From assembly GCA_904063045.1 (NCBI GenBank), contig CAJFCJ010000019.1:372001-436000 (forward strand): a stretch of 64,000 nt of DNA. The letters are read 5' to 3'. The stretch's first letter is position 1, and each line of letters starts with the position of its first letter. Shown piece by piece: positions 1-11,748 of this stretch. Made by a program: the position numbers and the translations under genes. The notes below the pieces were generated by a model that worked only from the letters and a program-made list of their open reading frames with translations, did not search any database and was not told where the DNA came from. The DNA comes from Dimorphilus gyrociliatus (taxonomy: Eukaryota; Annelida; Polychaeta; Dinophilidae).

Positions 1-295
1 CGCCCGAGTGAAGCGCAAAAAAGACTACACAGCGCGCGACGCCGTCTACAAATCTACTGCAAGCAATCAATAAACGTTTGACGTCACAAGGTTGTGGTGG
101 GTAACGTTTTTCGGCTACACGCATACCCCACGAGTATTAGTTAGCTTTTGAGCTCTGCAAAGAAGCATTGCAGGTGTAGTGCTATTGCTATAAATATAAT
201 TTATATATAAAGTGGTAGTACTAGTAGCCTGCTGTGTTAGCACAGAGTTGTCCATCAAAAAGGGAAGTACTCATAAATAAATATCCATACTTGGA
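1..295. other. left-edge non-coding sequence
   Basis: This is the region downstream of the CHURC1 stop codon. No convincing exon was seen in it. It holds a perfect palindromic CRE-type site (TGACGTCA) at 79-86. It may contain the CHURC1 3' UTR and the edge of a neighbouring gene outside the window. Confidence 0.5.
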
Positions 296-731
296 TTAAA
301 ACGGAAGAACACTTCTAGAATCATTGTTCACACCACATAAAATACAGTCCATCTCATAAAATTGACATTCGTCACCGTATTCATCTTGATCCACCCAAAA
401 GACGTGCGTATGTTCAGCAATGATGTGCAAACAGTTTGGGCATTGATCTAGAAATTTTCGTTTAGCCTTCCTATGTGCCTTTTTTGTTAAGATATACTCA
501 CGAGTAAACTTTATCGTTTCCTCTCCATCTTCTTCTAGGACGCTTCTTCCTACCTCTACAGGCGGAAGTCTTTCGGAACATTGTCGGCAGGCTAAATAGT
601 TGAGAACATAGCATCCGGTATCTAGACAAATGCTCTGTGGATTTTGTTAAAAGGTCGTTATTCCATTTTATTAACGAATGATAAAAACTAACACGCTCGG
701 GTCTTATAACTTTGACGCAGTCAACACACAT
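296..731 (-). CDS. CHURC1: Churchill domain-containing protein 1
   Basis: Churchill is a small zinc-binding transcriptional regulator, described in vertebrates as acting in the FGF/mesoderm-neural switch. The model has two exons, 731-693 and 634-296, joined by a 58-bp intron, giving 125 residues. Visible family signatures are the N-terminal MCVDCV, a second pair ACRQC, the acidic LEEDGEE segment, CPNCLHIIAEHTH and a final CILCG, which supply the zinc-ligand cysteines and histidines in the family order. Relative to the vertebrate protein there is a basic insert of about 20 residues after the LEEDGEE block. That segment could instead be removed as a 27-nt intron (gtatat...catag), but the frame is open through it, so I left it in. 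It is head to head with ACTMAP. Confidence 0.88.
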
Positions 732-887
732 TTTCTAACTTTTTTCACGTCTGTATCCGCAAGACAATTTTTCGCATTATAAACTGGTAGAAGTTTACAA
801 CTAAACAACACTATCATGTGACTACTACTACCGCACTATTTTGGGATGTTGTTGGATGAATATTAGTCATTAATCCCCTTGATACTT
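732..887. promoter_or_regulatory. CHURC1/ACTMAP divergent promoter
   Basis: Only 156 bp separate the start codons of two divergently oriented genes, so this short interval must hold both 5' UTRs and core promoters. No clear TATA box was seen. The function is inferred from position. Confidence 0.5.
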
Positions 888-1607
888 ATGGTACCTATTG
901 CTCCTCCGCCACCCCCTCTTTTGAGTGGGTCTGCTGAAGGAGAGAGGGTCACCAAGGAGTCAAGTAATAACTGGTCCTACGAAAAGGATTTGAGAAGAGC
1001 AAACGATAGAATTTGGAGCTTTTTAGGCCCGAGCTATGACCTATCTGTTATAAAAACTAATTTTCGACTTCAGAATGGGCCTCAATGCGGCTTAGTCGTT
1101 TTGGAGCTGTGTTGTAATTTGGTGGGAAAAAATTTAAATGTCACTGTTGAAGAATTGTTAAGCGAAAGTCAACGCTTGGGTTTTACAAGATATGGTGAAC
1201 TTTTTTCGTGTTACAGCGCATATTCACTTGCAACAAACTATTTAAATCGCGACAGAGTTGAACTAGTGACTGAATTAACTCCTAACAAACAAGAGCAAAT
1301 GCTGAACGGTTTATTTGATAAACGCTGCGTTATTTTGTTTCCTTATGACAAAGGTCCAGATCATGGTCCTGTTATTCGTAAAGGACACTCAGCTCACTGG
1401 TGCTTACTGATTGGTGCTGCCAAGTCACAACGTGATTTATTGGTTCTAGTTAGGCAAGGTAAAAGTAAATGGATGGGTGTGTACAAATGGAATGATATGC
1501 TAGAGAGCAACAGGAATTTGGTAGAATCATCACCGACTCTGACTCGTGACTTTATTACGAAGCCATTTTGCCTAGCAAATACCGCGATTGTAATATATAC
1601 TGTATAA
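888..1607 (+). CDS. ACTMAP: actin maturation protease (C19orf54 family)
   Basis: ACTMAP is the cysteine protease that removes the acetylated N-terminal residue(s) of newly made actin. This intronless gene gives 239 residues from ATG 888; there is no upstream in-frame ATG. The N-terminus carries a proline run (APPPPPLL), as in the mammalian enzyme, where a proline-rich segment is thought to bring in profilin-actin. The catalytic Cys is in the NGPQCGLVVLE motif (about Cys67), and the KGHSAHW motif supplies the likely catalytic His (about His170). The C-terminal RQGKSK and ESNRNLVE stretches also match the family. It is tail to tail with pinin, 303 bp apart. The protein is shorter than the mammalian one, mainly at the N-terminus. 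Confidence 0.88.
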   Translation: MVPIAPPPPPLLSGSAEGERVTKESSNNWSYEKDLRRANDRIWSFLGPSYDLSVIKTNFRLQNGPQCGLVVLELCCNLVGKNLNVTVEELLSESQRLGFTRYGELFSCYSAYSLATNYLNRDRVELVTELTPNKQEQMLNGLFDKRCVILFPYDKGPDHGPVIRKGHSAHWCLLIGAAKSQRDLLVLVRQGKSKWMGVYKWNDMLESNRNLVESSPTLTRDFITKPFCLANTAIVIYTV

Positions 1608-1910
1608 CTCATGATAAAAATACGTTATCAGACTGTATTAAACAATACACAAAAAAAGAGAAATGGTATACCAATAATAAACGAACATTCGTCGCTACCA
1701 GATACCCATACTACTATTTAAGACGCCTGTTAAAACGTAAAATCTCTTTCAGTGAATACAATATGCTGTTCATATGTTTTGGTTTACCTTGTACAATTAT
1801 AACATAAGCAACGATGCTGGAGTAGCAGCTAGGAACTTGAAAATTATATAAACAAAATACAAACGCTGAAACAAAATGTGATAAAATTTTCCAATTAATC
1901 ATATTATCTT
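1608..1910. other. ACTMAP/pinin convergent interval
   Basis: This 303-bp AT-rich gap lies between two convergent stop codons and must contain both 3' UTRs. No exon or RNA gene was recognised. Confidence 0.5.
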
Positions 1911-4331
1911 TTATTGTGAAGGTGGTGGTCCAGGTGGGAGGCCAGGAGGAAGCGGTTCAGTAGGGGGCAATTGAATAGAATCTAAACTTTCCATTGGTTT
2001 TGCATCATCGGGGGTTGGAATTTGTTGCAAATCTATTTCACTAGATTTGATATCAACTTTCTTCTTTCTTTCTGTTTCTGACCTATCCCTACCTCTAGAT
2101 CTGCTGCGGGAGCTAGAATGACTGCCATTATTGCTAGAACTACTACTGTTACTGCTGCTACTGCTGGAAGAGCGACGTCTCTTATGGCTAGTATTGCGTG
2201 AATCACGTCGTGTTCTGGCTCTTACTGGGCTACGCGAGTGTCGGCGTCTAGGTTTTGATATGGGTGAGCGACGCCGTCTATAGTCAGAGGGTCTGTCATT
2301 ACGACTGTATTTATAATCATGACCTCGTCTGCTTTTCTCCTGTATATTGGGGCGATGCTTCATGCGATTTCTAATATCTCTGTCACTACTACGTCTTCTG
2401 CGCCTTTCCCCCCTATAGTCCTTTTTGTCTAAACTGCTATCCCTTCCCTTTTCTGGCCGTTTATGTGTATCAGGAGTGGATTTCTTAGACGATTTGAAAT
2501 CATTCCTCTGTTTAGACGTATCTTCATTTTCTTCCTTTTTATTATCCTTTATTTTGTCTGATGGTTCCTCTTCTTTAGTATCGGTTGCTGTTTTAACGTC
2601 GCTCTGAACTGTTGGTGTACTACTCTCCATATTCTCAACAACTTGATTTTCCTCTTGTGGGATAATTTTTTCACCAGTAATGACATTTTCACTTAAATCA
2701 ACATCTTTATCAAGTTGTTCAATCATTTGTTTATCTTTGCTTCCCTTAACACTTTTCTGATCATTATTATCAAAAATTTGCTCTCGTTCAGGACTTTGAT
2801 CAGACTCTGAACTACCAGAGGACGACCTAGACCTACGACTACGTATATGATGCTTACTACTACTAACGCTTGTACTTGTATTTTCCTTCATCGACTCACT
2901 GAACTTTTTATCTCTCGCAAGCGCGGCGTTTTGAATCTTCTCTAATTCGAGATTTAAAGCCTTTTTCCTTTTCTCAATATCAGCTAATTGAACAATATTT
3001 GATTACCTAACTGGTGAGAGCCGAAATTTTACTAACTCACCCTCTAGTAGATCTTCTGTTTCCTTCCTGAGCTTTTCAGACTCAGGAATATGAGACTTTG
3101 GGGCGTAAAAAATCTGTGGCTTAGCTTTCGTACGAATGAATTTTGTTAAGCGACGAGTTTCTCTTTCCCACAGCTCATGCTGTTTAATATTTGAATTGAA
3201 ATTAGGCACGAACATAAAGAGATAATTTACTTACGTTTTCCATTATTGATACTTTTAATTCGGCTGTTCGCAGTTCCCTTTGGCGAGTCTTTCTTTCTTG
3301 AAAAAGTTGTTCTCTCTCCTTACGCATCTCTTCTTTCTCAGCCTCTTCCTTTTTTTCCAATTTTTTCAAAAGCTCAGCTCTTTGTTCCTCCTTTGTACGA
3401 ACACAAAAACTGCAAATATTTTTCAGGAAAATAAACTATAAATACCTTTTCTTTATCTTTATTTTGATCTTTCTGAAATTTCTTTAGAGTTCCCAGCAGA
3501 GCACCAAACATCCGTTGATTTCTATTAACATATATATTTTAATAAAAGTTTGATAATTATAATAGAAAATCTTACCTAGCTTTATCCTTATTTAGAACTT
3601 GAACAATATCTTTCTTGGCTGGTCCTGTTGAAGGCGCAGCAACAACCGAAGATTGAACTTTTCTCTGAAGATAAAGTAGAAAGAATTATTATCCGCCTTC
3701 ATTTTAAATTGGGTTAGGATACCTTAACGTGAGCTTCGTCATCATCATCCTCATTATAATCTTCGTTTGCTTGTTGACGCATTCCTAATCTAGATCTTAC
3801 GCCTGCGGTCGAAGGTCTTGGGCCCAATCTGATTATTTTTGATCAAATCTATATCCCATAGGAGATTGATAAACACAACTTACCTATCAAAAGCACTCCC
3901 CATAGCACGTTTTTTTACGGGAGGTGCAGTATTTCCGTCATCATCTTGATTTCTCCTGGAATAAAAAATTTTCTTTCATAAATGTTCAGAACAAACAAAG
4001 CGAATTCTAACCTTGTTTGGAATTTTCTACCTACACCTGGACCGACTGTAACAATTCCACGTCTTCGGCGCTCCTCAGGTCGTAAAACTTCATCGGATCG
4101 ACTGTTTAGAATGCAGATGCAAATAATTTGTTTCGACTTTTTTGTGTACGGACACGCCGCATGAAGAAAACGTCGGAATACATTGGAAGTTTAGTAGTAA
4201 AATGGCACTTACTCATTACGCCTCTCTGATGGATCACGACCCGTCAATTTCTTTATATTAACATCCAAATCTCTAAGACTTTCTTTTGCTTTTATTAATT
4301 CTTCACGGAGAGACTGCGTTTCGACAGCCAT
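1911..4331 (-). CDS. PNN: pinin, exon-junction/splicing-associated protein
   Basis: Pinin is a nuclear speckle protein of the exon junction periphery (ASAP/PSAP complexes) and, in vertebrates, is also linked to desmosomes. At least eight exons read from ATG 4331. The N-terminus MAVETQSLREEL...KLTGRDP matches the pinin/SDK N-terminal block, followed by NQRMFGALLGTLKKFQKDQ and the long coiled coil, ending with FIRTKAKPQIFYAP. One intron near 2987-3043 (donor gtgagt, 57 bp) must be removed to skip an in-frame TAA at about 3003. The last exon (2986-1911) encodes an acidic stretch, then an Arg/Ser-rich domain with serine runs, and a proline-rich tail (PPGLPPGPPPSQ). Introns are about 50-70 bp. It is divergent from the TMEM179-like gene at 94 bp. 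Confidence 0.9.
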
Positions 4332-4425
4332 TTTGGAACGATCGAATTTACTAAGCGGAAACGGAAATGGGGAATCACTAACTCATTTCTAGCAGACGAA
4401 TTTTCAAAGTAATAACAAAGTTTCT
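4332..4425. promoter_or_regulatory. 94-bp divergent promoter, PNN/TMEM179-like
   Basis: Only 94 bp lie between the start codons of divergent genes. Both 5' UTRs must fit here or overlap. No TATA box or GC-rich island was evident. Confidence 0.5.
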
Positions 4426-5361
4426 ATGAAAAGTTTGTCAGCGATGGCCATTGGAAATGTAATTCTTCTTCTCCTAATTACTTTCTATTTAGTAATTTCA
4501 ATATTAAGTTTTTTCATCGTTGGAGCTTTGTTATCGAATCAATCATCATTTAACGGTCATTGCCTTTTATACGCCAATGGAGAATGGGAAAATACAACCA
4601 CACCTGAAGGATCTCACTTAATTAATATAGAATGGGGACAGACAAGTAATTGTTACTTTCCCATTGTTTCAAGTGTGTTAAATATTTTACTGAGCAGTGT
4701 CTTTGTCACTTGGCTCAGCGTTTGCATTTTCAGAAATCTAGACGTGTGAGTATATCAAATTACGGAATATCATAGATAATTATTATGAAAAAAATTACAA
4801 GCTATAGATTATTTGTTCAACAGATCATGGCTCTCAGCATTTACCTGTACAGTTACCAGTATGGTGTGTTCGTTATTCACTTTGATTTCCGGTTCCATAA
4901 CTACTGCTGGATTAAAAAAGTGGTGTGCCCTAATATCAACTAAACTGGGCAGGTAAATTAGAAATAGCTATTGTTTCATATTATTGTTTTAATTTGTTTT
5001 TATTAATTTTTTATATGAAATGTTGAATTTTAGATGCGAAATTGGAGATTACGTTAAATTTGCAGATGATGTTGATCCTTCAAATTCGCTCATTGAAATG
5101 GGGATATCAATTGTAAGTTAGCTCTCTTTTAGAGACAGATAAGCGTTATAAAACATTTCATATTTCCTTATCTTATATTTTTTTCATTAGTTTTGTTTGT
5201 GGGCAAACTGGCTCTTATGGATATTTGTCTGCACACTAGCTGCTATTAAACTATATTCTTATAATAAAGAAGAGAATTTTTTCACAAGTCTAAGAAGAGA
5301 AAGAGAGAGATTTGCCAGAAGCATTCCAGGGGCTAATCGTTATACAAATATCAAAGTTTAA
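4426..5361 (+). CDS. TMEM179: TMEM179-like four-pass membrane protein
   Basis: This is a small multi-pass membrane protein of unknown biochemical role. Four exons (4426 to about 4742, 4825-4952, 5033-5113, 5191-5361) were joined by splice sites. Hydrophobic segments lie near residues 8-32 and 80-105, and in exons 2 and 4. Between the first two is an extracellular loop with GHCLLYANGEW, then EWGQTSNCYF; the GxCLL...EWG...C pattern is the TMEM179/TMEM179B signature. Exon 3 holds CEIGDYVKFADDVD, corresponding to the second loop. The C-terminal tail is short and basic. Choosing between TMEM179 and TMEM179B is not secure. ATG 4426 is used; ATG 4444 is also possible. Confidence 0.72.
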
Positions 5362-5896
5362 GAATGAACATGAAATGTTACACTTTCCATTGATATTGTC
5401 ATGTTTTGTCTTAAGACGTATTATATATTTTTTGCACACGTTTCACACTTTGTATGAAACTGTATCCACTTGATTCTTTTATGAACATCTGGCGACGTAA
5501 TACATTAACTAATTGAACTGTTTCTTAAACGACCGAAAGTCCTTTATTCTTATTTTCATAGTTCTCAAGTCCATAGTATTGTTAGAAAATTTCCATTTTT
5601 AGCGTGCAGCATAAATATCGTCTTTGAATTACTATTGTTGTCGGGAGAGCCCTTTGTTTCTCTTTTCACACTTTATACTTCTATTCACATTCTTCTGGGT
5701 AACTTCGACAACCAACGGTTAGAGTATCCCAACAGATATGGACTAATTTTAATTAAGCCTATTAATTGGCCTCATATGGCACTTTGTTTCCGCAGTGTCA
5801 TATTGCTCAGAAAATTTGTCAAAAATAAAGCAGAGTTGCAGACTTTAAACGTGTTTCTTTACAGTTTGTTAGGGCGAGAGAGGTTTATTTAGGATT
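5362..5896. other. intergenic, TMEM179-like to MITF/TFE
   Basis: This 535-bp spacer lies between tandem genes. It has an open frame at 5635-5892 that looks like no known protein and I do not call it. A CTCF-like half motif (ACATCTGGCG) is at 5485-5494. Any extra 5' exon of the MITF/TFE gene would have to lie here. Confidence 0.4.
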
Positions 5897-7174
5897 ATGT
5901 TGGAATTATTTGGTGTTGAAGAAGAAAAAGTAGACAGTTTAGTTTTGGTAAGTTTATTAGAGATGTTTTTATTGTTTTCATTAATAGATGATAATGATAG
6001 CGATACTATTGATACAGTATAATGTGGTAGGAGTTAACTTTTGTAATTTGATAAAGATTTTTTTTTTACATTTTCTGCAAGTATGTTTAACTACAATCTA
6101 ATGGATATGCTGGTAAAAATTGTCCTTCATAAAAAGCTACGACCTTGTAATTCTATCTCTCCCCCTTACAGGTACCAACCAATTCTACTGCGGATTTTGA
6201 CGATTTGCAGTCCTACTTCCAACATAGCCAATCCTCATCAAACTCTTTAGCCGAACAAGAAGACGACGCTATCAAGCCGTATAAAGGTGGGAGAAAACGA
6301 CAGGAGCCGCCTCCAGTATTTGAATCAGAAGAAGATTTGAAGATATGGAAAAAAGAGCGTGTCAGAAAGGATAACCATAATAAAGGTTATAGAATATAGA
6401 ATTAACTATAAGGATTAAGAAGCAACGAATATAATACTTATTACAGTGGAAAGAAGACGGCGTTACAATATAAATGATCAAATAAAGGAATTAGGAAAAT
6501 TATTGACTGAAAATTATGACCAGTATATATTTATTCTATTTATAGTACTGTTACATAATCTATACTTATTAATAAATTAATGAATGTTTTGTTGTTCTTT
6601 TTTTTCCATTTTCTAATTTTATCTATTTTTATTATCTTTTCTTTTGTTTTCAATCACAGACCTGTTTGCGAGGCACGTTTAAATAAGGGAAACATACTCA
6701 AGGAATCAGTAGCATATATTCAAAAAATGAAAAGGAATCAAGAACGTATGGAAAATATCGAAGAACAGAATAGAATTATGGCGGCAACAAACCGAAAACT
6801 TTTACTAAAAATTCAGGTTCTTTTAAATTATTACTATTAAATTCTTTTCGTATTTTTCCTGTTAATCTTCATATCTTTTCCTTTTTTTTGCGCCCTCTAT
6901 ATGCCTCTTCTTATATTTTTCACTGTATCTGTCTATCTATTTTAATTTATCTACAATTTTATAACTTTCTTAGGGAATGGAAAAAGTTTTAAAAGCCCAC
7001 GGAATTCCTTGCATTGACGATGATTTAGACAATAGTGACTTATCTGATGAACTACTCGGACATGTGCCGCCATCTATCATTTGTAAATCAGAGAATTCCC
7101 CCACAAATGAATGCTCTTTAACATATTCAAATAATTTTGACAAGTTAAGTGTTTTAAGTAACTCAGTATTATAA
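5897..7174 (+). CDS. MITF: short MITF/TFEB/TFE3-family bHLH-zip factor
   Basis: This is a basic helix-loop-helix leucine-zipper factor of the MiT/TFE family, which binds E-box/M-box/CLEAR sites and controls lysosome, pigment and nutrient genes. Five exons (5897-5947, 6172-6385, 6447-6522, 6660-6816, 6974-7174) sum to 699 nt, 232 residues. The basic region RKDNHNKVERRRRYNINDQIKEL is split by an intron after NHNK. The helix 2 and zipper read NKGNILKESVAYI and NRKLLLKIQ, then KAHGIP, as in vertebrate MITF. Only about 80 residues precede the basic region, against several hundred in vertebrates. The recognisable N-terminal Rag-binding and activation segments are absent, though a short acidic stretch (QEDDA, ADFDDLQ) is present. 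Confidence 0.85.
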
Positions 7175-7673
7175 ATTGTTACGCAATGAATTGGGAGGTG
7201 ACGTACGACATTATATTTACATGCAAAAAGTTATTAATACATCTAATTATTGATTTATCTAATCTAAAAATCGTCAATAAAACCGGTTATCTATCGCTTA
7301 TTACAAGAACGTTTTATTTATTTAAATAATCGGTGCCTTTTTAATGAGTATCGTATCATTTTTCGAAGCGGTTAATTGATTTGCAACAAACCGCAGCCAA
7401 CGTCGTAACCGGCTGTAAAGGAAGCATTTCGTACTTGATTTGTTCACAAGTTGAACCAAGTGGTCGTATAAAGTTCTTAATTGTTGCATATCTGAATGAT
7501 AAGAAGAGTGCTTTTTAACATCTATCAACTCCTATTCCAACGCCGAAAGAAGTAATTTAAAATCTTTACCGTGACATTACTATGGCTTGGTAAATGAACT
7601 AAGTTTTATAGGCCTGAAAAAGATTATTTGAACAAAAAGAATTTTGAATATTTTTATTGAATATTTACGGAAA
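7175..7673. other. intergenic, MITF/TFE to CNBD2-like
   Basis: This spacer is about 500 bp long. It contains an open frame on the minus strand, described as a separate low-confidence entry. Otherwise it is AT-rich with no recognised element. Confidence 0.4.
7322..7528 (-). CDS. possible small hypothetical gene or exon
   Basis: This is an unrecognised minus-strand frame. It encodes about 68 basic, helical-looking residues (for example YSRLRRWLRFVANQ) ending in a stop at 7322. A plausible acceptor (ttggaatag) precedes it near 7530, and an upstream donor (gtaaag) near 7570 is in compatible phase, but no in-frame ATG could be tied to it. It could be a real terminal exon of a small gene between two plus-strand genes, or a chance open frame. 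Confidence 0.22.
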   Translation of the reverse strand: MIDVKKHSSYHSDMQQLRTLYDHLVQLVNKSSTKCFLYSRLRRWLRFVANQLTASKNDTILIKKAPII

Positions 7674-10658
7674 ATGTCTAATTCACTGTCCGATCAAAAC
7701 TCACGTTCTTCACTACTCTCTTTCTACAAGTCTTCTTCAAGATTGAACTCAATAGACAATGATTTTAACCAATGGAATATTCAACCAAGACTAATTAGAA
7801 CGAAAAAATCTAAGGATAATAATAGTATACAAAAATCTGAAAGTGGTAATAAAGTAAGGCTTTTTATATAGTATTTTTAAAGAATTTCATATATTTGTCT
7901 TTTTAATCAAGAATATTAAAAATCTCTTCCGTAAAACTGCAACAACTGCACTTATTCTAATAAGGACAATGTATGAACATGACTTAAGGTTGTAAAAATA
8001 AAGCTGCAAAATTGCCAAGTTATAAGTAGTAAATAATTTCTTAATAGAGTTAATATTGAGGATGATCTAACTCCTTATATAAGTGATTTACACTTTTATG
8101 GAACAAAGGATTTACAATTCGAAAAAGGTATACCGAAAAGAATTAAAATGGTTAGGAGGCATGGGGAAATGGATTTTGATCCTAGAGATTACAAGGCTAA
8201 CAGACAAGTGCGTATAGGCCTTTAATTTTTATAACATTTATTAGTTTTACTATATTTACTAATATACTGTATATATATATAAAATATATCGTGTGTTTAT
8301 GTTTCGTTCATTCTGTATAATTATAATTAGTTAAGGATATCCGAACAACTAAGGCGAAGTTTGACAAAACCTGCAAATGAAAGGAATCAGGAAGAGATTC
8401 GCCAGGTATGAATATATTTTTTCTCTACTTTTTTTGTTTGCTAAGTAAAGAAAAGATGAAACGAAATTATTTACTTTTAATAGATTACTGTAGCCTTAAG
8501 GAATATAGAAACGTTTGGGGAATATCCTATTAGAATGCAAGAAAAGATTGCTGCAGTTGGAAATTACGAAAGGTAATTAAATCGGCCGTTAAGACAAACT
8601 AAGAGAAAATAATACAAACAATCTCTGTTGAAGGTATGAGGGTAAACGCGTAATACTTCGGCAGGGGCACCCTGCGCATGCTTTCTACTTTATATTATCC
8701 GGATGCGGTAAGTAATTTGTTGCTCAGTCTTCATTTAAATACCAAGGTGTAATTTTAAGTTCAATCAACCAGTAACATTTCCTTTTCCAGTCGTTGTCAT
8801 GGTAACCGACAAGGAATCCTCTTTTACAAAGCCGGTAGCTTATTTGCCTCGAGGAAAGAGTTTTGGAGTAAATTGAATATTTAATAAGCATACATCCGAT
8901 ATAATTATATTCTTTCATTACATATTGAAGGAATTAGCCATAATCAATCGAACAAGTAGGCAATCGAGTGTTATTGCTAAGGAGCCCGTCGAGTTATTAA
9001 GCATCTCCGTAGAAGATTTTAACAGAATATTTATGGATGGAGGTTCAAAAAACACCAACGATCCTGATCATTATAGATTTCTAAAGTAAGCGAAATTAAA
9101 TGACATATTTATTGGTCTTTTATTAATAATAAAGATTTTAAATCTTACAGGGAAATTTACTTTTTGAAGGGTTTTGATTTGATGATATTTAAAAACAATC
9201 CATCAAAATGCCTATTTCACTATTTCAAGTAATGAAAACATTAATTAACACTTTTATACACACGTATTGTAAATACATGCATATTTATATAGTATTTATA
9301 AATATGAGGTAATTACAAACAACTAATGATCTTTCTTAGACGAGGTGAAGTTTTGGTAAAAGACAGCAATTATTTTGATTGGTTGATTATAGTAAAATCG
9401 GTAAGTTAGAGTAATTTTTTTGCATATATATCTATAAGAAATTATTCATTGTTAGGGAAGTCTGCAAGTGATTAAAAAGCTTCGACGACCCTTCCGATTT
9501 TTGGACAAACGACATCAACAATGTAAAAACTCTATGTTTGATATATGACCATATAAATACTTATTAATATTCTCTATACTATATATATATAAATCGTATA
9601 TTTATACAAGTTTTTATTACGTAAGGGGTTTTTACGTTGAAATTAATTGCGCCACTTTTTATATAATAGTGCTGCAAGACTTTGAAAGAAAACGACAGAA
9701 GGAAAAGGAAGAGGAATTATTAAATCAGCAAAGACAACAAACTTTACCAGATTTAAGAATATCTCTTCTCTCTCCGGAATGCGTAAATAGTGAAAAAAAT
9801 GTCTCTTTATCCTTACCAAATATAACAAGTACGGATTTTAAAGATCAATCTCTAAAATCTTTTCTGGGTCGTTTTTCATCAAGAGAAAAGAAAAGACTAA
9901 TTGAAAACAGTGATAATAAACCGTATCTTTCACGAAGTTTGGCATCCTTTACCACTTCACCTAAAACGATAATCGGTTCTTCCTTCAATTTTCCGGAAGA
10001 CAAAGTGAAAGATTACAATGTGAAGAAAAAGGATAAAGAAGAAATAGACGACGGTTTGCACATTAACTATTTTACATTAACTATTTACATCAAATTATCC
10101 TTTCGACCTTAATAGATTTATCCAAGGTTAAACAGGAAGTTAGAACTATTGCAACTGATTTAGATTCTGCTTATAAAAACAAAAAGAAGGACGCCTGCGA
10201 AGCTGATATTGATCCTATATACGTAGAAATTCAAACATTAACAAAAGGCCAAGTTTTTGTAAGCTTTTTATATATTGATAATCGTCCGCCTCCCAACCTT
10301 TTATCGTCAATCTAATTACAATATCTTATTATTTATAGGGATTACAGCATTGCTTCCTAGACAATCAGCCATCTCTTTCCGTTGTGTCAAACGGTACGGA
10401 ATGCATACTCATTGATAAAAAGTTGTATAAAATGCAATTAACTACAAGTGGAATTGAAGAATTAAAATTAGAAGTAATTATATTTTTGTTTATCATTTGT
10501 TAATTGAATATCGTCAAATTTAATTCTCGTACTACCGATAGATGGCATCTTATCCGTCCGATGAATTCTTCCAGCGGCTTATTGACGACAGAGCAGAATG
10601 GCAAGCTTATCGCTTGAAGGCTTTAAAGAACACTTTAAAGTGTCTAAGTTTAAATTAG
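7674..10658 (+). CDS. CNBD2: cyclic nucleotide-binding domain protein, CNBD2-like
   Basis: This is a multi-exon gene (about ten exons) encoding one well-formed cAMP/cGMP-binding fold. Exons at about 8484-8571, 8634-8709 and 8931-9085 give the cyclic-nucleotide-binding domain: GKRVILRQGHPAHAFYFILSG, then GKSFGELAIINRTSRQSS, which is the phosphate-binding cassette with its Glu and Arg. A second, degenerate domain follows: RGEVLVKDSN...WLIIVKSGSLQV. Downstream is a charged, low-complexity region (9670-10110), and the C-terminus reads DDRAEWQAYR. The order of a good then a poor domain with a long linker resembles metazoan CNBD2, which is linked to sperm flagellar function in mammals. Orthology is from memory of the family. 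ATG 7674 is used. Confidence 0.6.
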
Positions 10659-11748
10659 AAACTAGAAACATGACTTTTCTTTTTAAATAAATGAAAAATT
10701 TGTCAGTAGCAATTTAAATTCTTACACGTGCACAAACGATTAATTACAGATTGAAGGCCGAAAGCTAGCTGATCAGAGTGACGTCATAACATAAATCATC
10801 ACGATTCCACCTTCAGCTGTTGTTTGCTCTCACACCTTCCAGCAGACGAGCGCACGCGGATGAAATTTATATCAGACTGCAAACTCGTTTATCCAGTTTG
10901 CATCTGCCATAGGCGATAGATCAGTTTGGCTCGTTTTGCTGATAAAGTGCTTACAGAACGTAAGGTTGTTCCAACGATACTGCCAGCCTTTTTCGATGAG
11001 CCGTTATCTTCGGCAATCGCTAAGTTATATTATAGCCAGTAGATAACAAACTATTTGTTTCTAATAACCCTTCATGTATCAGTACCATTTTATATTTATA
11101 TGTGTATTGCAATACTATAGGGTGATAGATTGTAGATTATTTCTAAATAATAACCTAATTTATACATGCCGCAAATTTACTACTGCTTATCGTAGGACTA
11201 TGTAAATAGAAGCGTATAATTCTAAGCATACTTTGGCCGCATCGAACAACTTGCAGAAATGAGCGGAATTCGACCGGTTGCAGTCGGCAAAACTTGACGT
11301 GCAGCTCTTCAACAGGTTATGAAAAATTCGCCCCAAGTTTTCCAGTTGTTGCTTTTACTCTTCACTGACTACTGCATTAGACGTTGATGGTTTCTGTGAT
11401 ATCTTTATAGACAGAAAATACTCGCCTATTTCGTTTTGCCTGTTTTCATCCATTCTAAAAACTTTCTTTAGTGAAGGATTTATCGACATTAAATATAAAA
11501 TCATTCCTATTTACAAAACGGAATTATCACTTAATAGTTTCCTTTTTAAAAGTGCAAACAAGCGAGAAAAATTGGTGAATAAAAAGCGAGAAAAAACAAT
11601 AAGCGACCCGTAAAGGGAACAAAGCTGTAGAGAGGAGAGCGCTGATTGGTTGGTAACTGGTCGTCAATCATGGATTAGCAATCGGGCTCCGCCTACATTT
11701 GATGCTTTGGCACCGGCTAACAGGCGGAGACGGCTGGCATAAAGGAGA
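10659..11748. promoter_or_regulatory. VGLL2 upstream region
   Basis: This is a 1.09-kb non-coding block upstream of a developmental regulator. It contains a perfect TGACGTCA near 10780, an inverted CCAAT box (GATTGG) at about 11644, a GGATTA (TAATCC-type homeodomain site) at 11672-11677, a GC-rich CCGCC, and a TATA-like ATAAAG about 10 bp before the start codon. The functional role is inferred from position. Confidence 0.45.

Noticed and set aside
476-502. A 27-nt intron in CHURC1
   Set aside because: The frame is open through the segment and 27 nt is shorter than any other intron here, although the segment is absent from the vertebrate protein.
2987-3043. A 23-nt micro-intron in pinin (gtaatc...ttag)
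   Set aside because: It would shift the frame. A 57-bp intron with a strong gtgagt donor restores frame and also removes the in-frame TAA.
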